From assembly GCF_002305895.1 (NCBI RefSeq), contig NZ_CP022203.1, positions 8,691,001 through 8,755,000 on the forward strand: a stretch of DNA of 64,000 bases, in the 5' to 3' direction. Of the stretch, positions 23,950-33,022 are shown piece after piece (position 1 is the first letter of the stretch; every line of letters begins with the position of its first letter). Source of the DNA: Corallococcus macrosporus DSM 14697 (GTDB taxonomy: Bacteria; Myxococcota; Myxococcia; Myxococcales; Myxococcaceae). Position numbers and translations under genes: made by a program. The notes below the pieces were generated by a model that saw only the letters and a list, made by a program, of their open reading frames with translations, searched no databases and was not told where the DNA came from.

Positions 23950-25168
23950 CGGGTACTGGCGCAATCAGGGGCGCGGCGCGGCCAGGCCGGGGCACGAGGA
24001 AGAGCAACCGGCCCTTCTGCTTCATCATCCCCGCCGCCAGCTCCGCCTGCGGCCCCGCGCCCCAGAAGACGTCCACCCGCCCCGCGCCCCGGATGGCCCC
24101 GCCCGTGTCCTGGTTGAGCACGAAGCGCGCCAGCGGCTTCCACTGCACGGAGCCGTCCGCCATGCGCACGGGGCGCTCGGTGTGGATGAAGGCCAGCCCG
24201 CCCTTGGGGAACAGCCGCGCGTCCGTCGCGATGGAGCGCCCCGCCGTCACCGGCCGCCCGAGCGACCCCACCGACGCGGTGTCCAGGAAGCGGAAGAACA
24301 CATAGGACTCGTTGTGCTCGAGCACCCGCGTGCGCTGCCGCGGGTTCGCCGCCAGCCAGGCGCGCAGCGCCTGCATCGACATCTGCTCCTTGGGGATGGC
24401 GCCCTCCTGGATGAGCAGCGAGCCGATGCTGCGATACGGCCGCCCGTTCGACGCGGCGTAGCCGACGCGGCGCCTGCTCCCGTCCGGAAGCAGCAACGAG
24501 CCGCTGCCCTGCACCTCCAGGAAGAAGAGCGCCACCGGGTCCCTGGCCCACGCCAGCTCCAGCTTCCGCCCGTTGAGCCGCCCCGCGCGGATGTCGCCGC
24601 GCGACCAGTACGGCACCACCTTGCGCCCCTCCAGCCGGCCCACGACGCGCTCTGACTTGAAGCGCTCCGCGAAGGACTCCAGCGGGACTTCAATCAAGTC
24701 GGACGGAGGCCCGAGGATGGGCACGTTGTACACGTCCGTCCGCGTCAGGCTCGCCTCGATGGTGGGCTCGTAGTAGCCGGTGAAGAGCACCTGGCCGTCC
24801 TCGCCTCCGGCGGCCTCCATCGGCTCGAAGTCCTCCAGGACCAGGGCCCACAGCGCCTCCGGGGTGAGGTCATCGCGCAGCCGCGCGTGCAGGCGCTCCA
24901 GGGCGGTCCGCAGCTCGGCGATGGTGACCTGCCGCGCCCCGTAGATGAAGCGCTGGTCGGACGGGCGGCGGCGCAGCCACACGAGGCTCTCCGCGACGGC
25001 GGTCCGCAGGGACGCGACGTCGCCGTCGTCCCGGGGCGCCATCTCGCGGGACAGGCCGACGAGCGCGTCCTCGGGCCGGGTGACGGGGGCGCGGGTGGGG
25101 CTGGGACAGGCCGAGGCGAGGAGCCCCAGCGCCGACAGCAGGAGGATTCGGAGGTGCCGCAGGTCCAT
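23933..25168 (-). CDS. mltA: Membrane-bound lytic murein transglycosylase A
   Basis: A 411-residue outer-membrane lipoprotein that cleaves the peptidoglycan MurNAc-GlcNAc bond, releasing 1,6-anhydro products. Seen: a lipoprotein signal (LLLSALGLLASAC), the MltA domain with GYYEPTIEAS and the AALFFLEVQGSG-like block (ALFFLEVQGSGSL), and the C-terminal 3D domain with LNQDTGGAIRGAGRVDVFWG, which carries catalytic aspartates. Full length for the family plus a short basic tail (LIAPVPVTPRK). Starts at an ATG with weak leader sequence. It precedes no clear operon partner. Confidence 0.94.
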   Translation of the reverse strand: MDLRHLRILLLSALGLLASACPSPTRAPVTRPEDALVGLSREMAPRDDGDVASLRTAVAESLVWLRRRPSDQRFIYGARQVTIAELRTALERLHARLRDDLTPEALWALVLEDFEPMEAAGGEDGQVLFTGYYEPTIEASLTRTDVYNVPILGPPSDLIEVPLESFAERFKSERVVGRLEGRKVVPYWSRGDIRAGRLNGRKLELAWARDPVALFFLEVQGSGSLLLPDGSRRRVGYAASNGRPYRSIGSLLIQEGAIPKEQMSMQALRAWLAANPRQRTRVLEHNESYVFFRFLDTASVGSLGRPVTAGRSIATDARLFPKGGLAFIHTERPVRMADGSVQWKPLARFVLNQDTGGAIRGAGRVDVFWGAGPQAELAAGMMKQKGRLLFLVPRPGRAAPLIAPVPVTPRK

Positions 25169-25320
25169 GTGGCCCCTCTACCTATCGCACCTGCCCCGGA
25201 GGGCGAATGAAGACCGGCGCGAGCCAGGAGGAGCAGGCGGCCAGGCACCTGCGACCCGGTGCGCGGGCGCCCGCTCCCTCTCTGGCGGGTCCAGGGCGCT
25301 GTGGCGCTGAGGCAGCGGCC

Positions 25321-28300
25321 CTACGCCGAGGGCACGTTGGCGGACGACACCTGCTCGCGAGGCGGGAAGACCGCCTGCGCGGCGCCGGAGACCAGCGGGG
25401 ATGCGTCCTGCTGAAGCCGGACCAGCCGCGCCAGCCGCTCCGGCGTCCAGCCCCGCCCCGGGGCCGCGTCGCGCACCAGGCACCACACCGCCACGCGCCG
25501 CGCCTCCGCGCTCCCGCTCACGGTGAGCCGGGCCTCCACGGCCTCCAAATCTCCCACGGGCAACGCGCCCACCACGGACTGGCACGCCTCGAGCGCGTCC
25601 GCGTGCAGATGGCCCGCCTCGCCCATGTGGGCCAGCCGCTCGGCCAGCTCCAACGGCGCCAGCGCCGCCGCGGCGCACCGCACACGCAGCGGCGACACGC
25701 GGCTGTCTCGGGAGAGGACCTGCTCGGCCGCGCGCGCCGCCAGCATGTAGCTGGCCCGGGACTTCACGTCGAGCGCCAGGAGCTGCTCCAGCGCCACCGT
25801 CAGCGCGCGCCGGTCCGGAACCACCGCGTCCAACATCCCCTCCATCCGCTCCAGGTCCTGCTCGTTGGAGCGGTAGAGCAGCGCCTGCATGGCGGCGCGC
25901 ACCTCGTCATCATAGGGCGACGCCAGCCGCGCCCCACAGGCGGAGAGGAAGGTCCGCTCGACATCCCGCACGGCGAGCCACGCCGCGCGCTGGAGCAGGT
26001 CGATGCGCGCCTCCGGCTCGGGCCGTGCCAGCACCCGCCCGAGCAGCGCGGACAGCTTGCGGTCGGAGGCCTCGGTGAGCCGGTCCGCGGGGACGTCGCC
26101 CAGGCGCGCGGCCATCACCCAGTCGGTGTCGTCCACCGCGCGGGCGTAGACCGCCCAGGTGGGCTCGCGCTCCAGGTGGTCCCAGAGCGCGCGCAGCATG
26201 GCGATGCGCACGTCCCGGTGCAGGCGCATTCCATCCAGCGCCAGGAGCCGCTCGTAGGCGGCCTCCACGCGCAGCTCCCCCAGCAGGCGCACCACCTCCT
26301 TGGCGACGGTGACCTTGGTGAGCGGGACGCCGGCCAGCAGCGACAGCACGCGCCCGGGAGGCATGCCGCTGAAGGCGCGCCGCAACCCGTAGATGGCCAC
26401 ACGCGCGCGGGCATCCTCCAGGCAGTTCAGCAGCGTCGGCACACCCTGTCCCTGGTCGCACCGCGCCATGACCTGGATGGCCTTGTCCCGCACCACGGGC
26501 CGCGCGTCATCCGCCAGCGCGCACAGCCCGTCCATCGGGGCCCAGGTCAGCGCCGCGAGCGTCGCGACGCCCCAGAGCAGCGTCGGCGTGTCGCGGTCCG
26601 GGTCCGCGACCAGCCGCCCCACCGCGCTCGAGTACAGGGCGCACTGCTCCGACGTCCACCGGTAGAACCCCCGGGTGTCGAACGCCAGCAACCAGCCCGT
26701 CTTTCCCGTCGCGAAGTGGCCCTGGACCACGGGCGCGCTCAGATAGGGCGTCAGCAGCTCCTGCCGGTGGCGGTGAAGGTACGTGTGAACGACGGGGAAA
26801 CAGATGACGCTGGCATCGGCCTTCAGCAACCGGGGCAGCAGCGCGTCAAAGGCCCGCCACGCCCGCGACCGGAGCACCGTCAAGGCGGAGTGTGACTCCT
26901 TCCCCAAGCGAAGCGCCACACGCTCCAGGCCGGAGATCAGCTCGGGGTGCAGCGGCCGCGCCGCCTCCTCCGAGTTGGCCAGCGCGATGATTTCGGAGAG
27001 CCAGCCCCGGTCATGGAAGCGCCGGACCATGGCGCCCACGGTGGACTCGAAGCCCGCGCGGTCATGCTGGGACTGCCACTGGGCCATCCCCAGCGCCAGC
27101 CCGGACCACGGCGTCTCATCGCGAAGGGACACGGCGAGCTCGGGCAGCCCCGGCACCAGGCGCACCCGGGCGCCCAGGCTGTTCATCAGCGCCAGCAGCG
27201 GGCCCCCACGCTCGCGCTGCGCCCAGCCCCGCGCGATGCCCAGGAGCTGGGGCGCGGCGGCGCGCACCTCGTCATCGGTGAGGAACTCCCCCAGGCGGGT
27301 ATTGAAGAGCTGGCCGCGCTCCTTGAGCAGGGTGGAAAGCCACGTCGCGCCCCACTCGGGCGCCCTGGCGAAGGTGCGCAGCAGCAGCGCCTCCGCGAGC
27401 TCCGCGCTCCGGTAGGACAGGTCCGCCGCATCCAACGCGTCACGCAATATCCGGCCCACGGACTCGGTGTGCTCGCGGCGCCACACCCGGCGGGGCCACA
27501 GCACGAGCGCGCCCAGCATCGCCGCGCGCACCGGGTCCTGCTCGTTCTTGCGGGCCAGGACCAGCGGCAGGGCGCGGTCCACCAGGGACGGCTCGTCCGG
27601 GCGCAAGCCGGGAATGGCCAACAGCGAAGCCAGCGCCTCGCCACGCACGTTGCCCTCCGGGTGGCCCAGATAGGACTTGAGGGCCGCGTCCGCCTCGTCC
27701 CAGGACAGCAGCCGCGCGTACTCCATGCGCTGCAAGGGCCGGGTGCCCAGGGCGACGACCTCCTGGAGATGCCGGCGCGCCTCGCGCTCCCGCAGGTCGA
27801 AGGGCAGCGCGGTCAACGTGGCCAGGGGGATGACGCCCTCCGCGTTCCTCGCGGCCACGCTCCAGCGTGCGTAGACGCGCTCCCGCTCCTGGGTGTCGGC
27901 GACGAAGCGCAGCAACGGCGCGCCCCAGTCCGGCGCGACATCCACCGCGGCACACCACGCTTCGACCACGGCGCGGCGCGACGACTCGGAGAGCCGGGTC
28001 AGCAAGGTCCGGGCATCCCCCAGGGTGATGGGCGCGCGGCGGACCAGCCACAGGAGGGCGCGCTCGCTCAACCGCGACGCGGCGCGGGCGAACTGCTTCT
28101 CGAAGACAGGGGCGTGCGGGTGCCGCTGGAGCAGCGCCACGGCGGCCTCGGGCCGATGCAGCACCAGGTCGTGCCAGGCATTGGCATCCGGGTGGATGCG
28201 CCGGGAGAGCAGCAGCTCGAACAACGCCAGGGCCGCGTCGGGCGCCTGGTCGGCGATGCGCGGCAGGTACACCCGCAGGGACATGCGGGTCACGGGGTCG

Positions 28301-28887
28301 GGCTCGCCCGTCACGGCCTGCAATTGCGCGGCGAGCACCTCCGCGAGGATGCCGGGGGCGTCGTGCGCCAACCGGTTCCAGAAGCGCAGACTGGGCCGCG
28401 CCAGCGCACGGGGGAGGTGGCGGCGAATTCCCTCGGGGGTCGCCAGGGGAACGGCGTCGGCGAAGTCGGGCACGTCCGCGCTGGTGGCCAGCCCGTCCAG
28501 ATACGCGTCGATGACGCCCCTGCGCTCGGCCCGCACCAGCCCCCGGAGGAGCCCCTCCTGTCGGCGTACGGCACGCGCCACCTTCAGCGCCTCCAGCGCC
28601 TGCGCGTCGTCACACGCCAGGGGCACCAGCAGGTAGGCCAGGGAACGGACACAGTTGGACGCGTCGGTGGTGGCGGAGAGCACCCGCCCTCCATCGCGCC
28701 AGCCGTACTGGGCGAAGAGCGCGAGCTGCCGCTCCTGGGCATCGCCCCGGGACAGCGCCCCCAGGACCTCGCGGACCTCGGGACTCGTTGGCGCCAGACG
28801 GCCCAGCTCGACCATCCTGCGAATGCGAGCATCGTAGTGGGTCGCGGACAGTTCGGCGCGCAGCTCGGAGAGACGGGGCTCGTGCAT
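25321..28887 (-). CDS. Large HEAT-like repeat protein
   Basis: 1188 residues from the ATG at 28887 (MHEPRLSELRAELS); a longer frame to 29214 is rejected because its upstream part is Arg/Pro-rich and unlike the rest. The whole chain is helical, with repeated HEAT-like units (for example ALRALWDHLEREPTWAVYAR, and several L-x-x-L-L runs with Arg-rich turns). No enzyme motif, signal peptide or membrane segment was found, so it is probably a cytosolic scaffold or adaptor. Long lone HEAT proteins are common in myxobacteria. The gene stands alone, 150 nt from mltA. Confidence 0.85.
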   Translation of the reverse strand: MHEPRLSELRAELSATHYDARIRRMVELGRLAPTSPEVREVLGALSRGDAQERQLALFAQYGWRDGGRVLSATTDASNCVRSLAYLLVPLACDDAQALEALKVARAVRRQEGLLRGLVRAERRGVIDAYLDGLATSADVPDFADAVPLATPEGIRRHLPRALARPSLRFWNRLAHDAPGILAEVLAAQLQAVTGEPDPVTRMSLRVYLPRIADQAPDAALALFELLLSRRIHPDANAWHDLVLHRPEAAVALLQRHPHAPVFEKQFARAASRLSERALLWLVRRAPITLGDARTLLTRLSESSRRAVVEAWCAAVDVAPDWGAPLLRFVADTQERERVYARWSVAARNAEGVIPLATLTALPFDLREREARRHLQEVVALGTRPLQRMEYARLLSWDEADAALKSYLGHPEGNVRGEALASLLAIPGLRPDEPSLVDRALPLVLARKNEQDPVRAAMLGALVLWPRRVWRREHTESVGRILRDALDAADLSYRSAELAEALLLRTFARAPEWGATWLSTLLKERGQLFNTRLGEFLTDDEVRAAAPQLLGIARGWAQRERGGPLLALMNSLGARVRLVPGLPELAVSLRDETPWSGLALGMAQWQSQHDRAGFESTVGAMVRRFHDRGWLSEIIALANSEEAARPLHPELISGLERVALRLGKESHSALTVLRSRAWRAFDALLPRLLKADASVICFPVVHTYLHRHRQELLTPYLSAPVVQGHFATGKTGWLLAFDTRGFYRWTSEQCALYSSAVGRLVADPDRDTPTLLWGVATLAALTWAPMDGLCALADDARPVVRDKAIQVMARCDQGQGVPTLLNCLEDARARVAIYGLRRAFSGMPPGRVLSLLAGVPLTKVTVAKEVVRLLGELRVEAAYERLLALDGMRLHRDVRIAMLRALWDHLEREPTWAVYARAVDDTDWVMAARLGDVPADRLTEASDRKLSALLGRVLARPEPEARIDLLQRAAWLAVRDVERTFLSACGARLASPYDDEVRAAMQALLYRSNEQDLERMEGMLDAVVPDRRALTVALEQLLALDVKSRASYMLAARAAEQVLSRDSRVSPLRVRCAAAALAPLELAERLAHMGEAGHLHADALEACQSVVGALPVGDLEAVEARLTVSGSAEARRVAVWCLVRDAAPGRGWTPERLARLVRLQQDASPLVSGAAQAVFPPREQVSSANVPSA

Positions 28888-29055
28888 GGCCGCGGGAGAC
28901 TTGCCGACGTGACCGGGACTGACAACTCCACCCCGGGGCGACGAGGCATCCCCCCAGAAAGATTGCTCGACACGCCTCACCTGAGCGTCTTGGCAGCCCG
29001 GGACGACCCGGATGGGCGACTCGGCGCGTATGACACGACGTCCCAGGATGCGGGC

Positions 29056-29271
29056 ATGCTCGCGGCGCGCATGGAGCGCGGCCACGGACGGGATGCGTGG
29101 GAGCAAGCAGATGAATGGGTCATCCGCACGGCGGAGCAGGAAGCGCCCTGGATGGGCCCGGAGCTGCTCGCCCATGTCCAGGCCTTCTCCCCGGGCGCGC
29201 GCGTCTGGGTGCACACGTCGCTAGAGAGAAATAGCCCTTTCCTGCCTCGTGGGTCGGGTCCTCCCCGGTGA
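29056..29271 (+). CDS. Possible small gene or gene remnant
   Basis: The 555-nt gap 28888-29442 contains a plus-strand run with protein-like character (DEWVIRTAEQEAPWMGPELL, then VQAFSPGARVWVHTSLERN). It is open further upstream to about 28980 (ARDDPDGRLGAYDTTSQDA), but the first ATG is at 29056 and no ribosome site is convincing. It may be the end of a degraded gene. The gap also holds the hairpin at 29276-29331. Confidence 0.3.
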   Translation: MLAARMERGHGRDAWEQADEWVIRTAEQEAPWMGPELLAHVQAFSPGARVWVHTSLERNSPFLPRGSGPPR

Positions 29272-29275
29272 GGAA

Positions 29276-29331
29276 CTGTTTGGAAATGTCGGGAGATTTC
29301 GCGGCGCAAAACCCCCGACATTCCCGAACAG
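29276..29331. repeat. 18-bp inverted repeat with 20-nt loop
   Basis: Left arm CTGTTTGGAAATGTCGGG (29276-29293) and right arm CCCGACATTCCCGAACAG (29314-29331) match at 16 of 18 positions. Both mismatches would form a G-U pair if transcribed rightward. There is no T-run. It could be a terminator, an RNA structure or the ends of a tiny mobile element; the short remnant just before it fits the terminator reading. Confidence 0.65.
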
Positions 29332-29442
29332 CGAGCTCCGGGACCGGCTCCGCCCCCCGGCGCGAGGGCTCCGTCGGGGCGACACCACGGAGGGGTCGCC
29401 CACTGCGACGGCTCCTTCGCTCAGCGCAGCTGAGCCGCGCTA

Positions 29443-30264
29443 TCAGATGAAGTAGTCGGGGAGCAGCTCCGCCCCGGGCACCATCTGGTACTTGTCGAAG
29501 TCCGTCACGCCCACGCCGCGCAGGACCTCCTCGTCGATGCAGAAGTTGCCGGTGAACTCGCGGCTGGGCTTGGTGAGGATGGCGTAGGCCGCGTCCGCCA
29601 TGATCTCCGGCGTCCGGCAGCCGCGGATGGTCTCATCTCCGCCCAGCAGGTTCTGCACCGCCGCGGTGGCGATGACGGTGCGCGGCCAGATGGCGTTCAC
29701 CGCGATGCCGTCCGAGCGCAGCTCCTCCGCCATGCCCAGCACGCACATGCTCATGCCGAACTTCGCCATGGTGTACGCGACGTGGGGCGCGAACCAGCGC
29801 GCCTCCATGTTGAGCGGCGGCGAGTTGTTGAGGATGTGCGGGTTGCTGGCCTTCTTCAGGTACGGGATGCACGCCTGCGAACACGCATACGTGCCGCGCG
29901 TGTTGATGCCGTGCATCAGGTCGAAGCGCTTCATCGGCGTCTCGAGCGTGCCCGTGAGGCTGATGGCGCTGGCGTTGTTCACCAGGATGTCGATGCCGCC
30001 GAAGGTCTCCACCGCCTTGGCCACGGCGGCGGCGATCTGCTGCTCGTCCCGGATGTCCACGACACAGGGCAGCGCCTTGCCACCCGCCTTCTCGATTTCC
30101 TCGGCCGCCGTGTAGATGGTGCCGGGGAGCTTCGGGTGCGGCTCCGTCGTCTTGGCGGCGACGATGATGTTGGCGCCATCCCGGGCAGCGCGGAGGGCAA
30201 TGGCCTTGCCGATGCCACGGCTGGCACCGGAGATGAACAGCGTCTTTCCCTTGAGATTGGACAT
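29443..30264 (-). CDS. SDR-family oxidoreductase (HSDL2-like)
   Basis: A 273-residue NAD(P)-dependent short-chain dehydrogenase. Seen: the nucleotide loop GASRGIGKAIA at the N terminus, DI-rich strand, NNAS, and a catalytic YTMAK (Tyr-x3-Lys) after a serine/asparagine-containing strand (HILNNSPPLN). Sequence style (NNSPPLNMEARWF, YTMAKFGMSMCVLGMAEE) resembles the HSDL2 subgroup linked to lipid metabolism. Start at 30264 after AGGAAATCACCCC. It lies 14 nt downstream of the acyl-CoA dehydrogenase gene, so the pair is one operon and may oxidise acyl-CoA intermediates. Confidence 0.92.
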   Translation of the reverse strand: MSNLKGKTLFISGASRGIGKAIALRAARDGANIIVAAKTTEPHPKLPGTIYTAAEEIEKAGGKALPCVVDIRDEQQIAAAVAKAVETFGGIDILVNNASAISLTGTLETPMKRFDLMHGINTRGTYACSQACIPYLKKASNPHILNNSPPLNMEARWFAPHVAYTMAKFGMSMCVLGMAEELRSDGIAVNAIWPRTVIATAAVQNLLGGDETIRGCRTPEIMADAAYAILTKPSREFTGNFCIDEEVLRGVGVTDFDKYQMVPGAELLPDYFI

Positions 30265-30278
30265 GGGGTGATTTCCTA

Positions 30279-31955
30279 TCACGACACCTCCTCGGAGAAG
30301 GCGCGCTCGATGAGCATCTGCATCGGCGCGTGGGCCGGCAGCGTGCCGAACGTCTGGCCATGCGCGCCGCCCAGGCGGGACTCGCAGAAGGCGTCCGACA
30401 CGGCGGTGTTGCCCGCGCGAATCAGCAGCGACGCCTGGAGCGCCAGCGCCAGCCCCTCCACGATGGTGCGTGAGCGAGCCTCCATCGAGTCCGTGTTGGC
30501 CAGCGCCTTGCCCAGCCGCGCGGTGGCCTCGTCGTACGCGGGGTGCCCGCCCTGCGCGGCCAGCAACTCCGCGAACAGGGCCTCCCGGCTGGCCGGCTCA
30601 CGCGACGCCGCGCGCAGCACGTCCAGGCACTGGATGTTGCCGCTGCCCTCCCAGATGGAGTTGAGCGGCGCCTGCCGGTACAGGCGCGGCAGGTTCGTCT
30701 CCTCCACGTAGCCCGCGCCGCCCAGGCACTCCTGCGCCTCGTTGACGAAGGGCGGCGTGCGCTTGCACACCCAGTACTTCCCCACCGCCGTGGCGATGCG
30801 GCAGAACGCGGCCTCCTTCTCGTCCCGGGGCGTCGCGTCCACCGCGCGGGACACGCGCCCGGTGAGCGCCACGTGCGCCTCCAGCTCCAGCGCCAGGTCC
30901 GCGAGCACGTTGCGCATCAGCGGCTGGTCGCTGAGCCGCTTGCCAAACGCCACGCGGTGGCGCGTGTGGTGGATGGCCTGCACCAGCGCCTGCCGCATCT
31001 GCCCGCTGGAGCCAATCATGCAGTCCTGCCGCGTCAGCGCGACCATCTCCAGGATGGTGGGGACGCCGCGGCCCTCCGGGCCCACCATCACCGCGTAGGC
31101 GCCGTGCAGCTCCACCTCCGAGCTGGCGTTGCTCCAGTCGCCCAGCTTGTCCTTCAGCCGCTGGACGCGGATGGCGTTGAGCTCACCGTCCGGCGTGAAG
31201 CGCGGCATCAGGAAGCACGACAGGCCGCCCTCCGCGTGCGCCAGCACCAGCCAGGCGTCGCTCATGGGCGCGGAGAAGAACCACTTGTGGCCCACCAGCG
31301 CGTAGGGCTGCCCGGGCCCGCGGCCTTCACCCAGGCGGTGCGCCTTGGTGGTGTTGGTGCGCACGTCGGAGCCGCCCTGCTTCTCCGTCATGCCCATGCC
31401 CAGGGTGGCCCCCGTCTTCAGCGCGGCGGGGATGAAGCGGCTGTCATAGGCCGCCGAGCTCACGCGCGGCAGCCACTCCAGCGCCACCTCCGGCTGGTGC
31501 CGCAGCGCGGGCACGGAGGCGTACGTCATCGTCAGGGGACAGCTCGTGCCCTGGTCCGCCTGGTTGTGCAGGTAGAAGAGGCCCATGCGCGCCACGTGGG
31601 CGCCGGGCGTGCCCTCGTTGCGCCAGGCGAAGCCGGACACGCCGTGGGCCATGCCCAGCTCCATCAGCCGGTGGTACGCGGGGTGGAACTCCACCTCGTC
31701 GCGGCGGTTGCCATAGCGGTCGAAGGGCCGGAACCTGGGCTTGTTCTCGTTGGCCAGGAACGCGAGCTGCTGCATCTCCCCGCCCACCAGCACGCCGTAC
31801 TTCGCCAGCGCGTCCTCCGCCCAGCCGCCACCCTCGCGGGCCACCACCTCGCGCAGCACGGTGTCCGTCTTCCACGCGTCGTACACGAGCGGCGGAGGCT
31901 GGTTCGTGACCTCGTGCGTGAGGAAACCGGCGGCGATGGCGTTGCGTTCAGTCAT
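30279..31955 (-). CDS. AidB-like acyl-CoA dehydrogenase
   Basis: A 558-residue FAD enzyme of the acyl-CoA dehydrogenase superfamily, of the longer AidB-like type. Seen: the MGMTEKQGGSDVR substrate/flavin motif, the HKWFFSAPMSDAWLVLA strand, RVAFGKRLSDQP, and the late LGGAGYVEETNLPRLYRQAP and SIWEGSGN segments that mark the catalytic end. Start at 31955 behind AGGAGGACCTTCACC, an excellent ribosome site. AidB members are best known for alkylation stress but many are true dehydrogenases of branched acyl-CoA. First gene of a pair with the SDR; a LysR gene lies 93 nt upstream on the same strand. Confidence 0.93.
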   Translation of the reverse strand: MTERNAIAAGFLTHEVTNQPPPLVYDAWKTDTVLREVVAREGGGWAEDALAKYGVLVGGEMQQLAFLANENKPRFRPFDRYGNRRDEVEFHPAYHRLMELGMAHGVSGFAWRNEGTPGAHVARMGLFYLHNQADQGTSCPLTMTYASVPALRHQPEVALEWLPRVSSAAYDSRFIPAALKTGATLGMGMTEKQGGSDVRTNTTKAHRLGEGRGPGQPYALVGHKWFFSAPMSDAWLVLAHAEGGLSCFLMPRFTPDGELNAIRVQRLKDKLGDWSNASSEVELHGAYAVMVGPEGRGVPTILEMVALTRQDCMIGSSGQMRQALVQAIHHTRHRVAFGKRLSDQPLMRNVLADLALELEAHVALTGRVSRAVDATPRDEKEAAFCRIATAVGKYWVCKRTPPFVNEAQECLGGAGYVEETNLPRLYRQAPLNSIWEGSGNIQCLDVLRAASREPASREALFAELLAAQGGHPAYDEATARLGKALANTDSMEARSRTIVEGLALALQASLLIRAGNTAVSDAFCESRLGGAHGQTFGTLPAHAPMQMLIERAFSEEVS

Positions 31956-32048
31956 GGTGAAGGTCCTCCTGGGGACAGTGCCCGGTGCCATGGAATTACC
32001 GTGAACCGCCGCGGCAGGCCACCGAGACGCGGGGGCGGGCGCGCCGGG

Positions 32049-32933
32049 TCAACGCTTCTTCGCCTGCTCCAGCTCCTCGACCAGCAGCTCCGCGACCTTC
32101 CGCACCCGCGGGATGTCGAGCGCGGACTTCGCGCACACCAGGTGGTATTCGGTGGTCGAGAAGGGCCCCAGGTCCACGTCGAGCGGCACGAGGCTCCGCT
32201 CACGCATGAAGCGGTGCCGCACGTCGCAGAGCACCATCGCCCCCACGCCCGCCTCGGCCGCCGCCAGCATCACCAGGTAGTTGTCGGCGGAGAACACGGG
32301 CGTGAAGCCGGGGATGACGGACGCCAACTGGGGGTTGGGCGGCACCGCGTCGTACGGCGGCGCCCAGGCCACCCAGGGCAGCTCCTTCAGCGTGGGCCGC
32401 TTCGGCAGCCGGGCCTTGAGGGACTTCGCGGCGAAGACGGCGTTGGGGACCGTCAGCGAATAGAGGAGCGTCAGGTCGGCGTTCATCGGGCCCCGGGCTC
32501 GCAGCGCCAGGTCCGCCTCGCCGCGCCCCAAATCCAGGTACTGAATCCCGGACAGCACCTCCAGCCGCAGGCCCTCGTGCTTCTTCATCACCGCCCCGGC
32601 GAAGGGCGCGAGGAAACCGAAGCTCATGTAGGGCGACGCCGTCACCCGCACCAGCCCCCGCGGCGACGAGTCCGACGACTCGGCCGCGCGGTGCAGCTCG
32701 CCGGCCCACTCCGCCATCTTCTTCGCGGGCTGCACCAGCCGCTCGCCCGCGGCCGTCAACACCGCGCCATCCACCCCGCGGCGGAACAGCGCCATGCCCA
32801 CCGCGTACTCCAGCGCCGCCAGCCTCCGGCTCACCGTGGGCTGGCCCATCCGGAGCCGCCGCGCCGCGCCGCTGAAGCTGCCCGCCTCGGCGATGGCCAG
32901 GAACAGCCGCGCGTCATCCCAGGAGATATTCAT
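32049..32933 (-). CDS. LysR-family transcriptional regulator
   Basis: 294 residues. Seen: an N-terminal winged helix-turn-helix (ARLFLAIAEAGSFSGAARRL, QPTVSRRLAALE) and the type-2 periplasmic-binding-like effector domain (LVRVTASPYMSFGFLAPF onward). Family rule: it controls the divergent gene and is autoregulated. The divergent neighbour is the metallo-beta-lactamase-fold lipoprotein, with a perfect dyad between. The acyl-CoA dehydrogenase operon downstream on the same strand is a second possible target. Ligand not predictable. Confidence 0.95.
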   Translation of the reverse strand: MNISWDDARLFLAIAEAGSFSGAARRLRMGQPTVSRRLAALEYAVGMALFRRGVDGAVLTAAGERLVQPAKKMAEWAGELHRAAESSDSSPRGLVRVTASPYMSFGFLAPFAGAVMKKHEGLRLEVLSGIQYLDLGRGEADLALRARGPMNADLTLLYSLTVPNAVFAAKSLKARLPKRPTLKELPWVAWAPPYDAVPPNPQLASVIPGFTPVFSADNYLVMLAAAEAGVGAMVLCDVRHRFMRERSLVPLDVDLGPFSTTEYHLVCAKSALDIPRVRKVAELLVEELEQAKKR

Positions 32934-32937
32934 GAAT

Positions 32938-32951
32938 GCATGACCTCATGC
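32938..32951. promoter_or_regulatory. Candidate LysR operator
   Basis: GCATGA-CC-TCATGC is a perfect 6-bp dyad beginning 5 bp from the LysR start codon, in the 89-bp divergent gap with the metallo-beta-lactamase-fold gene. ATTCATGAAT overlaps the LysR start and TGAAT recurs just after, so the site may extend. A/T-rich sequence follows, as expected near a promoter. Confidence 0.5.
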
Positions 32952-33022
32952 CTGAATCGTCATTTTCCATCAATTTCGGCATCGCTACCTTCCGCGCGTC
33001 TCGACGTGAAGGAGCCCCACCC

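Noticed and set aside
28888-29214. Extension of the HEAT protein start to 29214
   Set aside because: The extra sequence is Arg/Pro-rich and the ATG at 28887 begins the helical pattern.
26947-29271. A 774-residue plus-strand frame opposite the HEAT protein
   Set aside because: Most of it is the mirror of the HEAT gene and is Gln/Arg/His-rich; only its last segment was kept as a possible remnant.
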